A DNA stretch of 64,000 nucleotides from Chryseobacterium panacisoli (GTDB lineage Bacteria; Bacteroidota; Bacteroidia; Flavobacteriales; Weeksellaceae). Location: NCBI RefSeq assembly GCF_008274625.1, contig NZ_VTRU01000001.1, positions 1,550,001 through 1,614,000 on the forward strand, written 5' to 3'. Every line of letters starts with the position of its first letter. Positions within the stretch are counted from its first letter, which is position 1. The notes under the pieces are model-generated. The model worked only from the letters and a program-made list of their open reading frames with translations, was not told the DNA's origin and searched no databases. This document shows, in pieces, positions 35,115 to 44,391 of this stretch. The translations under genes and the position numbers were made by a program.

Positions 35115-35534
35115 ATGAAGACTCAACAGGACACCGCCGTTTTTTTATTAAGGATAGCTTTGGCATCCGGATTTTTATCTGCTGTAGCAAGCAGGCTTAA
35201 TCTTTGGGGAGCTCAATCTTCAGGATGGAAAAAATTTGTCGATTATACTGCTGAAACGAATTCATTTTTACCGCAGTCATGGGTTTCCCTAGTTGCCGTA
35301 TTGTCTACTGCTGCTGAATTATCAATTGGCATTCTGCTTCTTATAGGGTATCAGATAAAAGGAATGGCACGTTGCGCCTCTATTCTTACTTTATTTTTTG
35401 CGGTTGCGATGAGTATTTCTTTTGGCATTAAAGAGCCTTTGGATTATTCTGTCTTTGTATTCTGTGCCGGAGCATTTCTCCTGAGTACTTTCTCCCGCTA
35501 TCAATGGAGTTTAGACCAGTTTCTACAACAATAA
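35115..35534 (+). CDS. DoxX-family membrane protein
   Basis: The 139-residue protein has four hydrophobic helices and the DoxX-type start FLLRIALASGFLSAVASRLNLWG. Also present are LSTAAELSIGILLLIGYQIKG and a late helix with YSVFVFCAGAFLL. DoxX-like proteins are quinone-associated or redox-stress membrane proteins; many have no known reaction. It shares an apparent two-gene operon with the cupin gene 19 bp downstream. Confidence 0.85.
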   Translation: MKTQQDTAVFLLRIALASGFLSAVASRLNLWGAQSSGWKKFVDYTAETNSFLPQSWVSLVAVLSTAAELSIGILLLIGYQIKGMARCASILTLFFAVAMSISFGIKEPLDYSVFVFCAGAFLLSTFSRYQWSLDQFLQQ

Positions 35535-35553
35535 CAATTAAAATTTATATATC

Positions 35554-35907
35554 ATGAACACCAACATTCACGATTACATCGTAAAAACAGAACAAAAAGA
35601 ATGGCAGCCTTTAATTGAAAAAGGAATTCACTATGAAGATATTTTTGTAAAATCTTTAAAATTCGATCCGGAGAAAAACCGTTCTACCAGCATTCTTTTA
35701 AAATTTGAACCGGGAGCCAGCTATCCTTATCACAATCATCCTGCCGGAGAAGAACTGTTTATCATGGAAGGTGATGCTGCTATTGCAGGTGCCCAGCTTG
35801 AAAAAGGAGATTACTTATATACTCCACCGAATTTTAAGCATTCCGTAAAGTCTGAGCATGGGTGTACTATTCTTTTTGTGATCCCTGAAGAAGTAGAGAT
35901 TCTTTAA
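35554..35907 (+). CDS. Cupin-domain protein
   Basis: The 117-residue one-cupin protein has motif 1 PGASYPYHNHPAGEELFIMEG (His pair plus Glu, with metal-binding character) at about 51-71 and motif 2 GDYLYTPPNFKHSVKSEHG at about 87-105. It resembles anti-sigma ChrR-type or dioxygenase-like cupins. It is co-transcribed with the DoxX gene and followed by a terminator. The ligand is unknown. Confidence 0.87.
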   Translation: MNTNIHDYIVKTEQKEWQPLIEKGIHYEDIFVKSLKFDPEKNRSTSILLKFEPGASYPYHNHPAGEELFIMEGDAAIAGAQLEKGDYLYTPPNFKHSVKSEHGCTILFVIPEEVEIL

Positions 35908-35919
35908 CCCATTAAAAAC

Positions 35920-35953
35920 AAAACCACAGTAAAATATTTCACTGTGGTTTTTT
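35920..35953. terminator. Bidirectional terminator
   Basis: The stem AAACCACAGT / ACTGTGGTTT with a 10-base loop and flanking A and T runs lies between convergent genes ending at 35907 (+) and 35987 (-). Confidence 0.8.
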
Positions 35954-35986
35954 CTTATAAAATATTTCAGCATTACACTGACATTT

Positions 35987-37096
35987 TTATTTCAAGGCGG
36001 CTTTGTTTGATGATACAGGTCTGAAATTAATTAAAGTTTTTTTCTTTCTCACAATATCCACCAGAGTCTGTACTGAAAAAGTGAGAATGATATACAGTAC
36101 AATCAGCACCGACACGTACCCAATTTCATGTTGTCTATACCCAAAAATTCCTTTTCCCCAGGAGATCAGTATCCATTGAATCATGTACATTGAGGTTAAA
36201 TTTCTGCTGCAGTACTTCAGAACACGCATAAAGCCATTTTCTTTAACGTTTGCAGTTATTGTATTGATCAGCCATAAAAACAGTAAGGTCCAGCCTGCAA
36301 AATAAATAACCCCGCCAGGCCCCATATGATAAAATCCGTTGTAATTATAATCACCATACAGAAAAACCAACGGTGCACCTATGGCAATAAACAACAGTCC
36401 TACATACAGCATATTTCTAAATACCAGTTTGATATTGTAGTTCAGTTCCTGAAACCATTTCCCGAAAAACATTCCGATGATAATAAAAGCCATCCATGGG
36501 AAAACAGGAAAATAGACATATGCCGGATAATCCGTATTGAAAAGAAGATCCAGAACATAATTGATCACAGGATAATCAAGATTAATTCCGCTAACTTCTC
36601 TGGATATCAATGCAACGAACAGGCCTATTGCCAGAATGATATATTTATTTTTAACATATTCTCTGATAAACCCGACAAAAAGCAAAGACATCCCAGCCAG
36701 CTGTAAAATATCACCCAGCTGTACCAGATATACATACTGCTGTTCTATAGGCGCATGCCATCCATATTTTTGTATAAAATTATCAGGAGCAAAATTAAAA
36801 ATCACAGGAATCATAAATTTCATAAAATTCATGAACAGGCCTGCAAATACCAATAAAACACCTCGCTTTAATGCACTTTTAAGGCTTTGATGGCTGGAAG
36901 TCATAAAAGTAATTCCCATGCAGATCAGGAAAATGGAAGTTCCCCTTCCAAGAAAAACAATAAAACTGCCGATTGCTGTTTCATATTGTGATTTTACATT
37001 GGCATACACCAATAAGGTATGTATAATGATCATTCCGATAACACTTATACCTTTTATTAAATCCAGAGTAAGGATTCTTTTGTTTTGTTGTTCCAT
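35987..37096 (-). CDS. Membrane acyltransferase-like protein (HGSNAT/DUF1624-type)
   Basis: The 369-residue membrane protein has about ten helices. It begins RILTLDLIKGISVIGMIIIHTLLVY, the D-x-x-K/R-G...H pattern of the heparan-alpha-glucosaminide acetyltransferase-like group, in which the His takes part in acyl transfer. Further motifs are FLGRGTSIFLICMG and a conserved loop YPAYVYFPVFPWMAFI. It probably moves an acyl group on to a sugar or lipid at the membrane. Its upstream region carries a 16-bp motif also found in the TonB receptor promoter. Confidence 0.75.
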   Translation of the reverse strand: MEQQNKRILTLDLIKGISVIGMIIIHTLLVYANVKSQYETAIGSFIVFLGRGTSIFLICMGITFMTSSHQSLKSALKRGVLLVFAGLFMNFMKFMIPVIFNFAPDNFIQKYGWHAPIEQQYVYLVQLGDILQLAGMSLLFVGFIREYVKNKYIILAIGLFVALISREVSGINLDYPVINYVLDLLFNTDYPAYVYFPVFPWMAFIIIGMFFGKWFQELNYNIKLVFRNMLYVGLLFIAIGAPLVFLYGDYNYNGFYHMGPGGVIYFAGWTLLFLWLINTITANVKENGFMRVLKYCSRNLTSMYMIQWILISWGKGIFGYRQHEIGYVSVLIVLYIILTFSVQTLVDIVRKKKTLINFRPVSSNKAALK

Positions 37097-37162
37097 AGTT
37101 TTTTTAGTGAAAATTGTGGATTAGATGGATAAAATTATATTCATTATTTTTTTTATATAATA

Positions 37163-37185
37163 TTTTTATTTATTCTAAATAAAAA
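37163..37185. promoter_or_regulatory. Perfect palindrome, candidate operator
   Basis: Arms TTTTTATTTA and TAAATAAAAA flank TTC. Sixteen bases of it (TTATTCTAAATAAAAA at 37170-37185) recur exactly at 44257-44272 in the TonB receptor promoter. The position is 67 bp upstream of the acyltransferase start. Confidence 0.4.
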
Positions 37186-37362
37186 TCAAATATACAAATT
37201 AAAACCACTTCTTATAATTCATTAATAAATTTTCATAAAATATTCATAGTTAAATATTTACTTTCACGACAAAACCCATTTTGAACAAATATCTGTTTAT
37301 ATTCATTCCTATAATTTTCCATTAAATCCTTACAAAAATGAAATGATAAATATCTTTTATAT

Positions 37363-37388
37363 AAAAAACTCTCCCGATTGGAAGAGTT
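37363..37388 (-). terminator. Terminator of the TonB receptor operon
   Basis: Read on the minus strand, AACTCTTCC and GGGAGAGTT form a hairpin followed by TTTTTT just past the peroxidase stop codon at 37401. Confidence 0.65.
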
Positions 37389-37400
37389 CTACTATAACGA

Positions 37401-38543
37401 TTATGATTTAGGTAATTCCGGGGGACGCATTTTGTATTTGTAACTGTTTAACGTTTTTAAAAATGCTACGATATCAAAAACTTCGTCGTCCGTCAGATTC
37501 AGTTTTTCTACCATTCCTGATTTGTGTGGAAATTTCGGATCATTGATCTGGTCTTCTTTTGGAGTTTCCCTGCCCATTCCTGCGTTGTACATCATAACAA
37601 TGTTGGCAAGTTCAGGGAAAAGTCCGTTGTGCATGTAAGGTTTGTTTTCAGAAACCTCTCTCAGTGTAGGGGTTTTAAATTTTCCTACATCTTCATTTTT
37701 TTTAGTAACAATATATCTTCCCAAATCTTCATATTTCCTTCCGTAATAGGTGAGTCCGAGGTTATGAAACTTCTGGTCAGAAAAATAAGGAGTGTTGTGG
37801 CAGTTGATACAATTCGCTTTGGTTCGGAATAAATGAAGCCCATTGATTTCAGAGTCCGTTAACGCATCTTTTTTCCCGGAAACGAATTTATCAAACTTTG
37901 ATGGCGGACTGATCAGAGAACGCTCAAATGTTGCAACGGCTTTTGCAATTTTCTCTTCTGTCACTTCTCCATTTCCGAAAGCTTTTATAAAGAAAGGTTT
38001 ATAATCTTTAATCTTCTTGATATTTTTTGTGGCCATTGACATGTGAAGATTCATTTCCACCGGATTTTCGATAGGAGCTTTCACCTGCTCTTCCAACGTT
38101 GCTGAACGGCCATCCCAGAAGAATGTTTTGGCATATCCGATATTCACCAAAGTAGGTGCATTTCTTGTTCCCGTCTGTCTGTCATGACCAAAGGAAACTC
38201 TGCTCCCGTCTGACCATCCTATTTCAGGATTATGGCAGTTGGCGCAGGAAATCTGTCCACTTTTGGAAAGTCTCGGATCAAAGAATAACATTTTTCCCAA
38301 TTCCATTTTATCTTCAGAATAGGGATTATCTTCAGGAAATTTCATCTTAGACAAAGGTCCGATATCCTGAAACCCGTCTTTTGCTTCATCAAATAAGTGA
38401 GGAGCCGGCCATTTGCTCTGATCCCCGCTGCTGTATAAAGTACGAAGCTCTTCTACAGTATATCCTGTAGGATCATTTGAGGTATAACTTAATAAACATA
38501 CTATTCCGGCAATGGCCAGAAAAGCGATATATCTGTCTTTCAT
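37401..38543 (-). CDS. Di-heme cytochrome c peroxidase (MauG/CCP family)
   Basis: The 380-residue periplasmic protein has an N-terminal signal or anchor (FLAIAGIVCLLSY). Two c-type heme sites are present: SCANCHNPEIGWSDG (about 98-102) and NCINCHNTPYFSD (about 243-247), with distal motif KTPTLREVSENKPYMHNG. The family reduces hydrogen peroxide or modifies proteins. It is the last gene of the operon with the TonB receptor, a DUF4876 lipoprotein and a DUF6850 barrel, 6 bp after the barrel gene. This suggests a link with heme or iron handling. Confidence 0.92.
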   Translation of the reverse strand: MKDRYIAFLAIAGIVCLLSYTSNDPTGYTVEELRTLYSSGDQSKWPAPHLFDEAKDGFQDIGPLSKMKFPEDNPYSEDKMELGKMLFFDPRLSKSGQISCANCHNPEIGWSDGSRVSFGHDRQTGTRNAPTLVNIGYAKTFFWDGRSATLEEQVKAPIENPVEMNLHMSMATKNIKKIKDYKPFFIKAFGNGEVTEEKIAKAVATFERSLISPPSKFDKFVSGKKDALTDSEINGLHLFRTKANCINCHNTPYFSDQKFHNLGLTYYGRKYEDLGRYIVTKKNEDVGKFKTPTLREVSENKPYMHNGLFPELANIVMMYNAGMGRETPKEDQINDPKFPHKSGMVEKLNLTDDEVFDIVAFLKTLNSYKYKMRPPELPKS

Positions 38544-38549
38544 TTATTT

Positions 38550-40142
38550 TTAATAATAAACATTCAACCCTACCAAGGCAACATGATTAGCTCTGCCATT
38601 GTAGTCCACTTGATTTTTATACGTACTGTTCATCAGCCAGGTCTGAGAAAAACTTCCGTACAGCTCATATCTGATTTTGTTCTGATCAAAGATATAACTT
38701 GCGTTAAAATTAAGACCAATTTTTGGAGTTGCGTCATAAGCAAAATCCGGCTGAGCAATTTTCGTTGCAAAGATATTCTCTTTTGTGCTCTGATAAGGCT
38801 GATAATTGAATTCTTTTTCCAATGGAATATACAGGTTTTGCGAAAGACCGACCATTATTTTATGTGAAGGTTTTAAAGCAAATTCTTTTTCTGCACCCAG
38901 ACGGTAATTGAAAAAAGAAAGTTTTCTGTCCATTACTACCGATGCATCTTTCACATGATTTTTCCCATATGCTGCATCAAAAAGAATCTTAAATGCTTCA
39001 TTTTTATGGTTAAACCAAATCACACTATTCTGCCAGAAAAGATTCTTCTGCTCCAGACGGTACGATCTGTATTCCAGAGGATAATTGTAATTGGTATCCA
39101 GCTGATCCTGATAGGTCACCATGGAAGCCCATTTTTTACCATTATAGTTCCCTAAAAAATTAAGATAGAAACTATGCAGATCTGTTTTTAGTCCGGAATA
39201 TTTTGTATAGTCTTTATGCCAGTTAAAGCCTGCATCCTGATATTCGAAAACCCTGTAAAAGCGTTCAATCAGATTTTTATAATCATATCCGGCAGAGAAA
39301 TGGGTACTTCCATTATTAAAGGCATATTCTCCACCCCAGATATAGCCTCCCATTTTATATTCAGAAGTTTTATACTCGGTATTCCCGATGTACTGATTAC
39401 CGTAACCTTCATTATAACGGATATAAATGCTGTCATTGGCAGGTACATTTCCTTTCATATTCACAAACATGATATCATTTCCCTTGTAATGATGTACGTA
39501 GCTCAGTTTCCCGAAAATGGCATGCTGTTTCCACTTTAAACCCAATTTTGCAAAGGCTTTGTATTTGTAATCATCTACCTTCGGTCTTGGATCTGCATTC
39601 TGACGGTAAGATTTGGCATATAACCCTTCTCCTCCCAACTGCAGGATTACAGGTTTTACAGGATTATAGGCAAACTGTCCGCTGATAAAATAGTTTTGTT
39701 TCTGCCATCTTGCCGAACGGGGAACCCAATAATATGAAGGATTATAAATAAAAGAAGAATTGGTAGTTCTCTCATCGCTTAGAATATAGGGAACATCTTC
39801 TTCAGTTGTTTTGTCTGCTTTAAGTCTTCCTGATAATGCAATTTTATCATTCAGTTTATAAACTCCTTCAGACTTAAAAGTAAAACTTCCTGTTTCTCCT
39901 GCTGTCTGTACTCTTTTAAAATTTTGTTTTACAGAAGAATACTGAAAGGTTGTCCGTGAAAAATCCAAAGGCTGGAAAAATGAAATATACGGATCATTTA
40001 TTCTGATATCCTTTTCTACCGAACTGATGTTAATACTATCTAAATGAGTAGTCTGAGCATGGAAGAACTGGCTGCCTAAAGCAACCAATCCCAACATACT
40101 GTATTGAAAATATTTAATCGTCTTATTCTTATTATTGTGCAT
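38550..40142 (-). CDS. DUF6850-family outer-membrane beta-barrel protein
   Basis: The 530-residue protein has a signal peptide ending at FFHAQ (residue 30). The rest alternates hydrophobic and polar residues with many Tyr, Trp and Phe, typical of a large outer-membrane barrel, and ends in VNVYY. The pattern and neighbourhood fit DUF6850, known beside DUF4876 and TonB receptor genes in Bacteroidota; its function is unknown. Its ATG lies 11 bp inside the end of the DUF4876 gene in another frame, so the two are coupled. Confidence 0.8.
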   Translation of the reverse strand: MHNNKNKTIKYFQYSMLGLVALGSQFFHAQTTHLDSINISSVEKDIRINDPYISFFQPLDFSRTTFQYSSVKQNFKRVQTAGETGSFTFKSEGVYKLNDKIALSGRLKADKTTEEDVPYILSDERTTNSSFIYNPSYYWVPRSARWQKQNYFISGQFAYNPVKPVILQLGGEGLYAKSYRQNADPRPKVDDYKYKAFAKLGLKWKQHAIFGKLSYVHHYKGNDIMFVNMKGNVPANDSIYIRYNEGYGNQYIGNTEYKTSEYKMGGYIWGGEYAFNNGSTHFSAGYDYKNLIERFYRVFEYQDAGFNWHKDYTKYSGLKTDLHSFYLNFLGNYNGKKWASMVTYQDQLDTNYNYPLEYRSYRLEQKNLFWQNSVIWFNHKNEAFKILFDAAYGKNHVKDASVVMDRKLSFFNYRLGAEKEFALKPSHKIMVGLSQNLYIPLEKEFNYQPYQSTKENIFATKIAQPDFAYDATPKIGLNFNASYIFDQNKIRYELYGSFSQTWLMNSTYKNQVDYNGRANHVALVGLNVYY

Positions 40143-41481
40143 ATCCTCTAGGGTTTGCTTTAATCGTTACAAAATCATTGGCAGAATTATTCGTATCCTG
40201 CAATACCATACGTCCATTGACAATTTCCTTCGTTTTACGGATTACAGAAAATCCTGTAAAAGTACCTTCAGCCTGCCCCAGAGAGTTGACAATGAAAGTT
40301 CGTGAAGCATCTATATCTGCAGGGAAATCTTTAGGTACTTTCTGCTCTTTATCCGTAATATCTATTCCGTCTATGATATAGTTTTTAGGAATTTGTAAAA
40401 ACAGGGTTCCGGTAGGAGCTTTAGGAGCTGCAACTTTTTGCCAGCTTGCCACTTCTGCATCCGTTGCTCTCAGAATTCCTAATCCCAGCATAGAATTTAC
40501 ATTCAGAATTAAATCATTAGAGGCAATACTCCAGTAAGCAACCTGCATATCCGGCACCATAATATTCTGGATATCCCATGCGAAGGGCTTTTTACCAATA
40601 CTTATATTATAATCTCCCATATACGTTTCAAAGTCGGCATGGCTCAGATCAACAGTTTTGTCAGGCTCCTGTATTGGTATTCCTGTACCGTTAATATCAT
40701 CAAAAGGCATCTTATGATTAATGGCCGTTTGAGCTACAATAATACTTTTCCCAGGTAAAATTGGGTACTGGCTACCGTTGCCCGGTATTTTGATAAGTAT
40801 ATTAGAATAAACATAATCCGTATTGGCTGCGGCACCTCCCCCGGCAGTTTTGCTCCAGTCATACTGCCCATTGGATAAAGTATAGGTGGTCACATTACTG
40901 TTCACATTTCCTTCCAGAAATACCAGGTATAATCCGTCAGCATAAATAGTCTGATCCGAATTGTTGTGAACCTCAATAAACTGATCTCTGAAATTGGCTC
41001 CTAATTTATTATCCGAACCTGCATAATAATATTGTTTGATTACAAGATCTCCAAGATTTCCACTGGTGATTCTGATCAGTTTTGAAGAAGTATTGGCATT
41101 GATGGTTACTTTTTCATCAAAACCTCCGAAGTGAACAATTTCATAGCTTGTTTCTTCTCCTATTTGCTGTTCATATTCACTCTGCTTCAGCTGTAATTCA
41201 GCCTGAATACTATAACTTCCCGGCAGAACGGCATCTAATTTCAGTTCTCCGTTGGCATCTGTTTTTCCGATAATCTGATCTTCTGTGGCTGTATTTTTCA
41301 GGATAACAGTTACATTCGCTACTCCTTTGTCTGCTACGGAAGGGTATTTGGAAGCATCATATTTAATATTTACAGTAAACGGAACAGGCTTAATCTCGTT
41401 ATTTCCTCCAAAGTCATCATCTCTGTTGCATCCAACAAGGGCAAGAACGGGAATTACTAACAATAGTATTAATCGTTTCAT
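40132..41481 (-). CDS. DUF4876 lipoprotein
   Basis: The 449-residue protein has a lipoprotein signal ending LALVGC, so Cys18 is the likely lipid-attached residue. A carboxypeptidase-regulatory-like or Ig-like beta sandwich at about 35-125 (TVILKNTATEDQIIGKTDANGELKLDAVLPGSYSI) precedes a domain with GSDNKLGANFRDQFIEVHNNSDQTIYADGLYL typical of DUF4876. It is expected at the outer membrane beside the TonB receptor, perhaps as a substrate-capture lipoprotein. Gap to the receptor gene is 20 bp. Confidence 0.85.
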   Translation of the reverse strand: MKRLILLLVIPVLALVGCNRDDDFGGNNEIKPVPFTVNIKYDASKYPSVADKGVANVTVILKNTATEDQIIGKTDANGELKLDAVLPGSYSIQAELQLKQSEYEQQIGEETSYEIVHFGGFDEKVTINANTSSKLIRITSGNLGDLVIKQYYYAGSDNKLGANFRDQFIEVHNNSDQTIYADGLYLVFLEGNVNSNVTTYTLSNGQYDWSKTAGGGAAANTDYVYSNILIKIPGNGSQYPILPGKSIIVAQTAINHKMPFDDINGTGIPIQEPDKTVDLSHADFETYMGDYNISIGKKPFAWDIQNIMVPDMQVAYWSIASNDLILNVNSMLGLGILRATDAEVASWQKVAAPKAPTGTLFLQIPKNYIIDGIDITDKEQKVPKDFPADIDASRTFIVNSLGQAEGTFTGFSVIRKTKEIVNGRMVLQDTNNSANDFVTIKANPRGYAQ

Positions 41482-41501
41482 TATTTTTATTTTTAGCGTT
41501 A

Positions 41502-44222
41502 TTAAAATCTGTATGAAATATTTCCTCCAAATGAAGTAGACGTAAAGTTTCCGTAAACAGCCCCTCTTTCATCATATGCTTTTAAATTGAAAACATTACT
41601 TACGTATATTGACAATCTGAAACCACTTAAGAAGTCTTTTGTAACCCTTAAATGAACATTATGAAGTGTTTTGTTATATAACCCTGAAAGTTTTTCGTCA
41701 GAAGGTTTCAGGAATAATCCCTGGTATTTTGGATTGGTACGCTCATTTTCAGGAATCATCTGCATTTCTCCGTCATGTTTTATATACCCTATCGGATAAA
41801 TGTCATTCATTCCTGTCAAGGATCTGTCTGAAAGAAAATGATCTGTTCTCAAACCAATAATTAACCCTGATGAAGCCAGGTGATAATCAAAGCTGAAACT
41901 TGCTCTGGCCATGGATCTTTTATTTTTGATATCATTATAAATCCCATATTGGTAATCCTTATCCATGATCTCCGGTGCACTGATTTTGTAAAGTCCGTCA
42001 TCTTTCTGCCCGGAAGTCTCCACATAACTGGCATTAAAACCAATCACAAGATTAAGGGCTTCTATTTTTTTGAAGCTGGCCATCAGTTCCAATCCTTTAT
42101 CTGAAGACTGATATCCGTTAACAATTCTGTTCTGGAGGTAATTAAATTTTTCAGTTCCTACAATTTCAAAAGTAGGCACATTTGTTCCTGATATATTGAC
42201 ATCAACTTTGGCTTTATCCATTATTTTATGAACACTCATGGTAGTAAAACCATCTACCAGTTTATTGTAATATGCTGTAAGGTTAACAATTCCAAAAGGA
42301 AACCTGTAATCTACTCCTATTTCAGTTTTCCAGCTCTTTGAAGGTTTAAGACTCGCATTATCTCCGGGTGTTACGACCGTTTGCATAATAGCTGCGGAAT
42401 AATATCCAGGCAGACGATAATCCCCAAGAAGGAAGTCAAAATATCTTGGTGCTGTGTAGATCTGATTAAGTGAAGGTGCTTTAGATGTTAATCCAAAACC
42501 TCCTCTCACAGAAAGTTTCCCCATCTGATAAGAAGTGTTTACCCTTGGCGAATAGGTAGAATATGAATTCTGCAAATCATAACGAAGACCCAGATTTGTT
42601 TTAAAAATGTGTTTATTAGCAAAGACTTTGGTAATATTATCCTGAATATACAATGCATACTGTTTACTGGAAAATACATTGTCTCTGTAATTAAAATCTC
42701 TCATTCCATTGGAACCCTGCCCGGCTGCATTTATCGTTGTGAACTGTCCTGCTGTTCCGTACCTTCCTTTTCCAAAGTTATCTCCATAACGGAAATTAGC
42801 TCCTATACTGTAATTATGAGCCCATTTTGAAGAAGTTAGTTTTATTCCGTTAATGCTAAAATTGGTGTAAATATTAAGAGGTTTCCCATCCGAAAATGCC
42901 TGGTTCTCATAACTTGGCGGTGTATAAGGTGCATAATAAACTCCATCTGTTGTAGAGTTTCCATAAGGACGAGCGCCTTGGTTCAGCCAGTATCTGCGTT
43001 CTGTAAGCTGAGTTGCATAGCTTAATCCCATATCGACATTGATTGATTTAAAGAATGTTTTTTTACCATTCTGTGCGAAAAAATAACTGATATTATTTCC
43101 TAATGAAAAGCTTTTATTTTCGACATTGATAATCATTCCGTCAACATCATCAGGGTCTCTTTTTCCTTTGCTGCTATTGGTAGAAAATGATGCAGACAGC
43201 TTATTTCTAAATCCATTTTTATTACTTGACCAAAGAAAATTGACATTTGTTCTGTCATATCCTACAAGGCTGGTTCTGGGATCTGAAAGAGAATTCATAT
43301 AATCAACAGAAGCATTCAGAGCATTATTCTGGTTAATTTTAAACCCTTTGGTAAGGCCAACCTGATAAGTTCCTTCTCTCAGCGATGCATCCAATCGTAA
43401 TGGTGATGCTTTTGCCGTTGTAGTAACTTTGATCAATCCGGAAGTCAAATCTCCATATTTGGCATCCGGTACTCCTTGTACAACTTCAATACTTTCGATA
43501 TTTTCTGTAGGAATTTCTCTTAAATCGACCCCATAGTTAGGCTGTCCCGGCATTAAGTTTCCTCCTTTGGTAGAGGTATTAAAGCTTATTCCAAAAGGAC
43601 CGCTGTTGGCAGAGTCATAGCTCTGCATATTTTCGTTATTAGATAAGACAATATCATTGACCATCAACTGTACCCCAAACGCCCTGTTCCCGAAATCATC
43701 ACCTCCAGGAACATTTCCGGAACCTGTTACTGAAGGTCCGCTTGCGGTTCTGAAAACAATATTTTTAAATTGGGTATTATCAAACTGCTGTACATATTGA
43801 CCAGGTAATTGCTGTAATACATCACCGATAGAAAATGACTGCAGGTTTTGAAGTGCTTCCTGTTGAATTGCTATTTCAGAAAATTGTTTTTTTCTTGCGG
43901 TAAGCTGTACTCCTTCTATTCTGATTTCAGATGTTCCCGGAGGAATTACTTTATCTGGAAGAATTGTTAGAGTAAGCTCTTCTCCCTCTTTTAGAATAAT
44001 AATTTCCTCTTTATTTTTATCATTCCGAAAATTGAGCTCACATTGTCCTGTAAATGATATTTTAAAGTTCTGTGTAAATACTCGTTTACACTTCCTTGTT
44101 TCATCATTGTTAATAATAGTTCCTTTCTTGATTTGTCCATTATGAGAAAATTCAACTTTCTGAGCAGACAAGAATCCGCCTGCTGTTAGAAAAACAGCAC
44201 CTGCTAATAACGATAATTTCAC
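41502..44222 (-). CDS. TonB-dependent outer-membrane receptor
   Basis: The 906-residue protein has a signal peptide (about 1-20). A non-canonical N-terminal beta domain (about 21-100, KVEFSHNGQIKKGTI) replaces the common carboxypeptidase-like domain. The plug follows (GVQLTARKKQFSEIAIQQEALQ, IGDVLQQLPGQYVQQ, IPTENIESIEVVQGVPDAKYGDLTSGLIKV), then a 22-strand-type barrel ending GGNISYRF. It would import a substrate with TonB energy. A Fur/PerR-like box in the promoter (44251-44265) and the di-heme peroxidase in the operon point to iron or heme; the ligand is not proved. Confidence 0.93.
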   Translation of the reverse strand: MKLSLLAGAVFLTAGGFLSAQKVEFSHNGQIKKGTIINNDETRKCKRVFTQNFKISFTGQCELNFRNDKNKEEIIILKEGEELTLTILPDKVIPPGTSEIRIEGVQLTARKKQFSEIAIQQEALQNLQSFSIGDVLQQLPGQYVQQFDNTQFKNIVFRTASGPSVTGSGNVPGGDDFGNRAFGVQLMVNDIVLSNNENMQSYDSANSGPFGISFNTSTKGGNLMPGQPNYGVDLREIPTENIESIEVVQGVPDAKYGDLTSGLIKVTTTAKASPLRLDASLREGTYQVGLTKGFKINQNNALNASVDYMNSLSDPRTSLVGYDRTNVNFLWSSNKNGFRNKLSASFSTNSSKGKRDPDDVDGMIINVENKSFSLGNNISYFFAQNGKKTFFKSINVDMGLSYATQLTERRYWLNQGARPYGNSTTDGVYYAPYTPPSYENQAFSDGKPLNIYTNFSINGIKLTSSKWAHNYSIGANFRYGDNFGKGRYGTAGQFTTINAAGQGSNGMRDFNYRDNVFSSKQYALYIQDNITKVFANKHIFKTNLGLRYDLQNSYSTYSPRVNTSYQMGKLSVRGGFGLTSKAPSLNQIYTAPRYFDFLLGDYRLPGYYSAAIMQTVVTPGDNASLKPSKSWKTEIGVDYRFPFGIVNLTAYYNKLVDGFTTMSVHKIMDKAKVDVNISGTNVPTFEIVGTEKFNYLQNRIVNGYQSSDKGLELMASFKKIEALNLVIGFNASYVETSGQKDDGLYKISAPEIMDKDYQYGIYNDIKNKRSMARASFSFDYHLASSGLIIGLRTDHFLSDRSLTGMNDIYPIGYIKHDGEMQMIPENERTNPKYQGLFLKPSDEKLSGLYNKTLHNVHLRVTKDFLSGFRLSIYVSNVFNLKAYDERGAVYGNFTSTSFGGNISYRF

Positions 44223-44241
44223 CCTTAAAATATTTAGAGCG

Positions 44242-44272
44242 CAAAATTAATTATAATTATTCTAAATAAAAA
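44242..44272 (-). promoter_or_regulatory. TonB receptor promoter with a Fur/PerR-like box
   Basis: On the minus strand 44249-44242 reads TAATTTTG, an exact TAnnTTTG -7 box 20 bp before the ATG. Directly upstream, 44251-44265 is TTATAAT-T-ATTCTAA on the plus strand, a 7-1-7 inverted repeat with one mismatch, close to the known TTATAATnATTATAA box of Fur/PerR regulators. It lies between -7 and -33, where a repressor would block polymerase. The 16-mer at 44257-44272 recurs at 37170-37185. Confidence 0.5.
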
Positions 44273-44391
44273 GTAAGTTTTAAAATTAATTAAAGTTATT
44301 TTTTCTTAAAACCAAACAATATATACAAACAATTCCCTGAATGAAGAATAAAACAATAATACAGCTCAAATACACACGATATTACATCTGG

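Larger units (their letters stand above)
37097..37400. other. Intergenic region with a palindrome and a terminator
   Basis: No gene is seen. The region is very A+T-rich. It contains the perfect palindrome at 37163-37185, upstream of the minus-strand acyltransferase gene, and the terminator at 37363-37388 downstream of the peroxidase gene. Confidence 0.5.
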
